Part shown: positions 58,762 to 64,000 of the stretch, piece after piece
Layout of the letters: every line of letters starts with the position of its first letter
Position numbering within the stretch: the stretch's first letter is position 1
Origin: Spisula solida
Lineage: Eukaryota > Mollusca > Bivalvia > Venerida > Mactridae
Assembly (NCBI GenBank): GCA_947247005.1
Contig: OX365956.1
Coordinates: forward strand, 11,428,089 to 11,492,088
Direction: 5' to 3'
Length of the DNA: 64,000 nucleotides
Notes under the pieces: generated by a model
Databases searched by the model: none
Told to the model about the DNA's origin: nothing
Seen by the model: only the letters and a program-made list of their open reading frames with translations
Position numbers and translations under genes: made by a program

Positions 58762-60097
58762 GGACGTTTGATACAGTTGTTTATGCGCATATACTTTAAA
58801 CGGGAATAGAGGCCGCGTTTGGCACTGGATCGTCATGAAAATTGGGCAAAATGTTTGTCGTGATACTATGTAGGGTTAGTATAAATACGGCCATTTTGGG
58901 GTAAAAAATCATTTCACTGAGGAAATAATATGGACACACTCTGCGTGAAATAGCGGTTTCATTTCCATTCATTTTTTGTGAAATTAGAAATTATTATTTG
59001 GGTTACCTGAGTGTTTGTATTGCCTGGGACTACATAGATCCCCTTTTACTGATATATAGGGAATGAATAAATGATATCTTGACTAACATTGTGAAAATTA
59101 TTCAAGTGAGCGATTCAGGGCCCATCTGTGCCCCCTTGCTATATGAAATGCGACGTCACAGACAAATTGGAAAAAAGGGGAGATAATTCAGTCATAATTG
59201 CACAAAGTGTAGCGTGAAAACCTTTGTTTTATTTTAATTTTTAGATAAAGTACACTTAAATCAACATCCTTAGTCAAGAATATGCTATGACAAGACTAGA
59301 AATTATGAGAAAAACATACCAAATGTACCAAATTGGCCTTTTTTGCGCCATTTTACCGCCTTTATACCGCAATTTTCATTGCAAAGAGACACAATTACGA
59401 CGTAACTGCCGCTAAAATAATTCTTGTTACACGCCAATTTCTTCTAAGTTTATATTTACTATACTTTCATGTACATAATATACAAATGTGAGTACTCTTT
59501 TGGTATTAGAATATTTTTTACGCGCAGATATTGCGTCGTATTTACGCAATTTCACTAAGGTTTTTATGATATAGGGGGACAATAATGACGTCATAGCGCA
59601 AAAAGTAGTCCCGTGACCTATCTTTTTTATCTAATATTTGGATTAAGTACACTTTTATCAACAAAATTAGCAATAAAAAATATATTGGTCATCAATGTCG
59701 TTTTTGAGCTACGGCCGATTTTGTGTATTTTTTTTTCTTTTTTAGCAGTCATTTTTCGGATATTTTGACAATTCTTTTTTTGTCAAAAATTTGTGAATTT
59801 TCTTATTAATACCAAAAGTGTATAGGAATGTTTGAATTATATGTGTTTGTTCATGCGAACCCATGGAAATAATTTTAATAAGAAAAACTATCGATTTTAA
59901 TGCAAAAATGAATACATTGCGAAATATCAGAAATTTTGGTCATTTTTTTTAAAAGTGATGTTGCAAAAGGGCCCATGACCCCTTAAATAGTACCGCGACA
60001 TACCTTTTTTATTTCACATATTGCTTCAGTGTATATTAAACTATAAGTGTGCCTATTTTTTGGTATCATTTAAAAAAAATAACCCTATCAAACGTCC
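58762..60097. mobile_element. 1336-bp TTAA-flanked element nested in E1
   Basis: The ends ggacgtttgata (58762-58773) and tatcaaacgtcc (60086-60097) are perfect 12-bp inverted repeats, flanked by TTAA on both sides (58758-58761 and 60098-60101). The sibling E2 continues without interruption at this place (about 62225). TTAA duplications occur in piggyBac and Kolobok families. No transposase is visible inside. The second half contains three loosely related ~400-bp segments (about 59150, 59580 and 59950), each with a cttttttatttnannnattn then taagtacactt-like phrase. Confidence 0.8.
59104..59146. repeat. Terminal module of bivalve-type element
   Basis: The stretch aagtgagcgattcagggccc...tgcccccttgcta resembles the end of the element at 57957-57995 (ggtgagcgacctagggccctttgggccctcttgtta). 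It suggests a further nested insertion inside the TTAA element, ending here. Its other end was not located (candidate near 58800-58830). Confidence 0.6.
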
Positions 60098-60488
60098 TTA
60101 ATAAGAAGGTTATAAATCCAGTATTTGATAAGTTCTTTACGTAAACTTTTCAAAATTGTATCACATTTTAGAATCATTATATTCCTTTTTAAATATAACA
60201 TATCTAAATCGTGAATTTTAGCTTTTAGAGAAACGTAGCTACTGTTTTCAACCACTAACCGCTCGTTTTCTCAATATGGATACTCTTCAGAAATTTGTAA
60301 CCATAGCAACGACAGAAGATATTTTAATATGATTCATGAGAAAAAATAAATCTAAGACATACTTCTATATCATTCAAGAACTAAAACTTAAATAAAAAGC
60401 GTATTTGTCATTTAAGATGGTTTTCTTAACCTTATTACATAAATACTAATAAAATGTCACTAAGCACGGTTTTCATGGAGAACGGCTC

Positions 60489-61120
60489 AATTATATTTTA
60501 TATAGGAATAATTAACCGTATCATACATGATATATAATTCTCCGTTATATTGTAACGTATTTTTTGGTGTACCAGTTAAAATGGAGTTAGTTCAGTGGCG
60601 TTGGGTGCTTACGTTGTTGACGAATTAATAACCTTGTTAAATATCGAGAAACCAGTGCCAAATTATATCATTAACTGACAATTAATACAAATAACTTAAT
60701 TTTTAGTCTTCAACTGCATGCACACTGCCATTCAAATAATTGAAAACCTGATAAGTTCAAAACACTTGAAAAAGACATAAATAAATTTTGTACTGTATGT
60801 ACATAATTCAAGATAAATAGAATAAACAACTTACCAGGATCAGTGCGATAACAATCTTGAATTGGTAAAAGTAAATATATAATAATTATATAAACTGAAT
60901 AACAAATTAAACTATGAAGCGAAATAGATCTGACTCATTCAAGAGTCTTGAAAGGATTGCCTGCTAGGAAGTACAGGACAGAAGTAGGGGTTCGAAGTGG
61001 AGTGGGATGTCATGCTTGAAACTTTCAGGAACACTTACTGAATAAAGATACTACTAAATAAACATACTAGTTAAATGACTCGTCCACTCCTCAATCACTC
61101 AGAATAATTCACTTATAATG
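60489..61120. other. No gene recognised
   Basis: AT-rich spacer without convincing ORF or repeat. Confidence 0.35.
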
Positions 61121-61266
61121 CCTTTTCGACTAGGCTGTTTCGTGGAGCAGGTTGCAGTCTGGTTCCCGCCCTCAATATTGCAGTACTCTTACAATACTAC
61201 AATACTGTAATATTGAGCCAGAAACAAGGCTATGACATGCTCCACAAAACAAGCCAGTCGAAAAGC
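61121..61266. repeat. Long imperfect hairpin (foldback)
   Basis: The left arm 61121-61185 (ccttttcgactaggctgttt, cgtggagca, ctcaatattgcagta) pairs with the right arm 61203-61266 (tactgtaatattgag, tgctccacaaaacaagccag, tcgaaaag). Pairing extends about 60 bp with bulges around a ~17-nt loop. It could be a foldback MITE or, if transcribed, a pre-miRNA-like hairpin; the length is at the upper end for a miRNA precursor. Confidence 0.75.
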
Positions 61267-61773
61267 CCAATACTGTACAATACACCAATCATTCACTCAC
61301 GTCTGAACACAGTTAGGTGGATACGAATACGATAAATACACCTGTATATACAGGAACAAAGACGATGACACATGAACAGGGTACAATAAGCTACATCTCC
61401 TTATCGGTATCCGAAATGTTGTGTCAATTCATACATTACAAACACAATTGTAATGTAATCTAAACTTACCGATCTTACAGTCCAGTTGGGATATTGTGAC
61501 AGTCACGTTGCAGTTTATGTGTAGTACACAAAATAATGTCTGAACAGGTAGAGCGAATATAGTATGTTAGATTAACATTGAAGAAATCAGTTGTTTGTAC
61601 AGTATAAGCCTTTATAATTTGTTTCATACTATTAATTATTTATATATTATTATACCATATTAATTTTATATAGCACTTTTATCATGTAATTACACGTTCA
61701 AAAGTGCTGTAAAATCACATTTAAGACATAGTTAAAACAATTTGACATAGATATATGCATGCAAGCACAGCAA
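61267..61773. other. No gene recognised
   Basis: AT-rich spacer leading into the microsatellite. No structure noticed. Confidence 0.35.
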
Positions 61774-61777
61774 GAAG

Positions 61778-62016
61778 TGTATACACATATACATACATAT
61801 ACACATACATACACATACATACACATACATACACATACATACACATACATACACATACATACACATACATACACATACATACACATACATAAACGTACAC
61901 ACACACATACGTATATATATACATACACATATATACATATACACACATACGCATACACATACACACATACACACACACACACACACACATACGTATATAT
62001 ATATATATATATATAT
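61778..62016. repeat. Compound microsatellite (ACACATACATAC)n, (CA)n, (TA)n
   Basis: About nine 10-bp units of acacatacat (61800-61890), then mixed acgtat/acacac, (ac)n at about 61968-61988 and (ta)n at 61994-62015. The four long overlapping open frames of 89-114 codons on both strands (61698-62091), rich in Tyr-Val-Cys or Thr-His-Ile, are translations of this repeat. Confidence 0.95.
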
Positions 62017-62632
62017 GAGCCAGTCCCCAGGAAAACCTACTATTTTGACAAAAAGATTGACTGTACGATTTCCCATAGTATAACAGGATAATCTTAATTA
62101 AGCAAATTGCAAAAGAAATTATGTTAATATCTTGAGTTTTAAGAAAGTTACAGCTGTTTTTGTAAAGTCCCTATTCGGAGCGTTTTGTGTGACATCGCAA
62201 ACGTCATTCAAACGTTATTCGACGTAACTGAAATAAGTATTTTATTATTACACCATTTGATAAATTCTTGACATAAACTGTTCAAAATAGTACCAAATTC
62301 TTTAATTATGTTTCACTTTTCAAAATATATATCAAAATCGAAATTGTTTGCATTTAGAGAAAGGCTACTTCTGTTTTTAAACAACTAAATCCTCGTTTTT
62401 CCCAATCGGAGTACTTTTCTGAAATTGGTCACCATAGCAACGAAGTATGTGTTTTCGACAAAATTCACAGGAAAAATAAAAGCTAAGGTATAGTACTATA
62501 TATGGGTCAATTACTTAAAATAGAGTCAATAGATATGTATTTTTCCTTATTTTAGAGCTTTATCAAAATCTTGTTACATAATTATAGTAATTACATAATG
62601 TCATTATAGCAGGTTTTCCTGGAGACTGGCTC
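62017..62632. mobile_element. 616-bp inverted-repeat element E2 (MITE)
   Basis: The ends gagccagtccccaggaaaac (from 62017) and, reversed from 62632, gagccagtctccaggaaaac are inverted with one mismatch in 22 bp. It abuts the (TA)n tract. Flanking atatat/atataa would fit a TA target duplication but cannot be resolved in the microsatellite. Contains gtgacatcgcaaacgtcattcaaacg (62191) and caccatagcaacga (62430), shared with E1. No coding capacity. Confidence 0.85.
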
Positions 62633-63255
62633 ATATAAATATATTAAGGATAAAATATGAATTATCAGCGGACAACTTGTAATTAAAACATAATAATACT
62701 TCTAATTCATATAAATGTGCAACAATATATACAGAGAAAGTGTATATACATGTAAACATAATACAAATGACACAAAGAAATATCCTCCCTCAATTACCCC
62801 CTCAAAATGGGTGTTTCAAGAGCAGCGTCAAACACTACTGCCACGAGAAACTTACTCCAAAGGAATAGTGATACTTCCTTTATGGAGACAGGAGACCCAA
62901 AATGAAAAAGGAGATTTCCTGACGAAAAGGAAATTCCTCAAATTACTGACAATGACACCGCTGGTGTTTGACCACAATTCAAGACATTTTTATAACTTAT
63001 TTCCGATGCGCAGTGCGCCGGGTCCATCGTATGGCCACTCCCGGATATGTTATGCATTAAACTTAGTCCAATGAGTCACCACATCTCACTAAAACCCAAC
63101 AGTCTCTCATTATGTACCACATATATAACTTAAGAGACTGTTTACTACTGTACTAGTGTTTCAAGAACAGCTTCACATACCATCGCTACAAGAAACCGTC
63201 TCCAAAGGTTTAAATGTATTGCCTTTTAGGGAGACACTTAAGAAGCCAAACTAAT
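62633..63255. other. No gene recognised; weak two-copy phrase
   Basis: The phrases gtttcaagagcagcgtcaaacactactgccacgagaaacttactccaaagg (62811-62860) and gtttcaagaacagcttcacataccatcgctacaagaaaccgtctccaaagg (63159-63208) are diverged copies, followed by 'atggagacaggag' and 'agggagacac'. The + strand frame at 62715-63074 (119 codons) covers one copy but has no recognisable domain and is not conserved in the second. I do not call it a gene. Confidence 0.5.
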
Positions 63256-63261
63256 AATCAG

Positions 63262-64000
63262 CCAGAATATGCTTTTGTAACACAGTGCGGTTTAGCGCTT
63301 TCTTGAATGACGGTAGTGTTTTAGTATCTCTGAGTGCTGTTGGCAGTGCATTCCAGAGCTTCGGTGCTGCAGCTATGAAACATGGATCACCGTACGAGAC
63401 AGTCCTCATCCTCGGCACAACTGGAAGAATAGAGCCATTTGTGACCTAAGCTGTCTTTGTGGAGTATATATTTCCAACATACTTCTGATGTAGCCTGGGG
63501 ACTTTCCATGTAGTGCTTTGTAAACATGAGTCAAGACTCCACTCTGTATTGTACAGGTAACCAGTGAAGATCCTTCAGCACAGGAGTGATGTGATTGTAT
63601 CGCGGTATCTGTGCGATGAGGCGGGCAGCTGTATTTTGGATATTTTGCAGTTTGTTCAGAATATTTTTGGGGAGCGCACAGTAATGAGTTGGAATAATTC
63701 AGTCTTGATGTTACTAAAGAATGAATGAGGGATTTTGTTGCATCAACAGTCAACTATTGTCTGATTTGACCTATTTGTCGGATCTGCATGAAACAAGACC
63801 TGGAGACAGAGTTTACATGTTTATCCATGTTCAGGTGTGAATCCAACATGGCACCAATGTTTCTCACCAAAGATGATGTTCTGATCACAGCGTCACTTTC
63901 ACCGTGATATTATCGAAAGCACTGGTATTCCGTTTCGGTACAAACAGGATTACCTCTGTTTTGTCTGCATTAAGTTTCAACAAATTGTTCTTCATCCAGA
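63262..64000 (-). pseudogene. LINE RT 3' part (CR1/L2-like), runs off the window
   Basis: On the - strand the order is that of the C-terminal half of a CR1/L2-type ORF2. It runs 'MKNNLLKLNADKTEVILF' (about 63997-63945); 'RNIGAMLDSHLNMDKHVNSV' (about 63865-63805); 'LIHSLVTSRLNYSNSLL' (about 63730-63680); 'YKALHGKSPGYIRSMLEIYTP' (about 63515-63450). It closes with 'YGDPCFIAAAPKLWNALPTALR' (about 63393-63330) and 'FKKALNRTVLQ', before a stop near 63262. At least two frameshifts (near 63900 and 63408) and one in-frame stop (near 63755) break it. The catalytic palm would lie beyond 64000. Confidence 0.85.

Larger units (their letters stand above)
58547..60488. mobile_element. Inverted-repeat element E1, carrying a nested element
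   Basis: Related to E2 (62017-62632). The terminal repeats are gagtcgttctccaggaatac (58547) and, reversed from 60488, gagccgttctccatgaaaac. Internal blocks are shared with E2 in order: gtgacgtcgcaaacgtcattcaaacgttatt (58718), then after the nested insertion ttgataagttctttacgtaaacttttcaaaa (60127), cctcgttttctcaat, tgtaaccatagcaacga (60276), and ttattacataaatactaataaaatgtca. The E1 ends are more diverged than those of E2. No coding capacity. Confidence 0.8.

Noticed and set aside
61698..62091. Four long overlapping ORFs (89-114 codons) on both strands
   Set aside because: They translate a CA/TA-type microsatellite; the peptides are Tyr/Val/Cys or Thr/His/Ile/Tyr repeats and exist only because the repeat lacks stop codons.
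62715..63074. 119-codon + strand ORF as a host gene
   Set aside because: It covers one of two diverged repeat phrases (62811-62860, 63159-63208). The second does not keep the frame, and no domain is recognisable.

Overview
The window looks like intergenic DNA from a large, AT-rich animal genome, most likely a bivalve mollusc. Three things point there. The ~145-bp tandem repeat at 56.9-58.0 kb, built on GGTCA half-sites and closing in a GTGAGCG...GGGCCC hairpin, is a type I know from bivalve genomes. So is the repeat at 4.1-4.4 kb carrying the phrase 'atggtccggac'. The reverse-transcriptase families also resemble those common in bivalves. I found no host protein-coding gene, rRNA, true tRNA, CRISPR array or bacterial-style operon. 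All protein homology I can see is to retrotransposon reverse transcriptases (RTs).

Layout. 1-9 kb: mostly unremarkable AT-rich sequence with a tRNA-derived SINE (5.3 kb), a bivalve tandem repeat and decayed Penelope-like (PLE) fragments. 9.6-10.7 kb: a badly decayed LINE on the + strand. 12.9-14.1 kb: an old copy of a composite repeat that recurs at 34-54 kb. 14.1-16.9 kb: a 5'-truncated PLE on the - strand, split next to its catalytic YLDD motif by a 712-bp insertion. 17.1-20.1 kb: a 5'-truncated LINE on the - strand with a long uninterrupted ORF, itself inserted in an older repeat. 21.9-23.0 kb: duplicated CpG-containing repeats with GACGT motifs, leading directly into a ~5.5-kb array of a 46-bp satellite (about 120 units) with higher-order structure. 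28.5-33.6 kb: AT-rich, with a 37-bp minisatellite. 33.6-54.1 kb: a segmentally duplicated composite repeat (modules called P, Q, R, S, T here) in two nearly full copies, plus a scrambled piece and a third copy. The third copy is interrupted by two inverted-repeat elements: a 4655-bp element with ~440-bp terminal inverted repeats (TIRs) and a 5-bp target duplication, and a 1012-bp element. 56-62.7 kb: foldback sequences, the bivalve tandem-repeat element, and a pair of related inverted-repeat elements, one of which carries a nested TTAA-flanked element. 63.3-64 kb: the 3' part of a CR1/L2-like LINE running off the window.

The genes do not work together in a pathway. What can be read is the order of insertion: several mobile elements can be dated against each other because related copies in the same window preserve empty target sites. 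The strongest candidates for something undescribed are the 4655-bp long-TIR element (5-bp duplication, termini beginning CAC), the 46-bp satellite that starts at a palindrome arm of its flanking repeat, and the P-Q-R-P-S-T composite repeat. Family names rest on recognised protein motifs. Repeat relationships come from reading by eye, so copy boundaries are good to roughly 10-50 bp unless exact bases are given.
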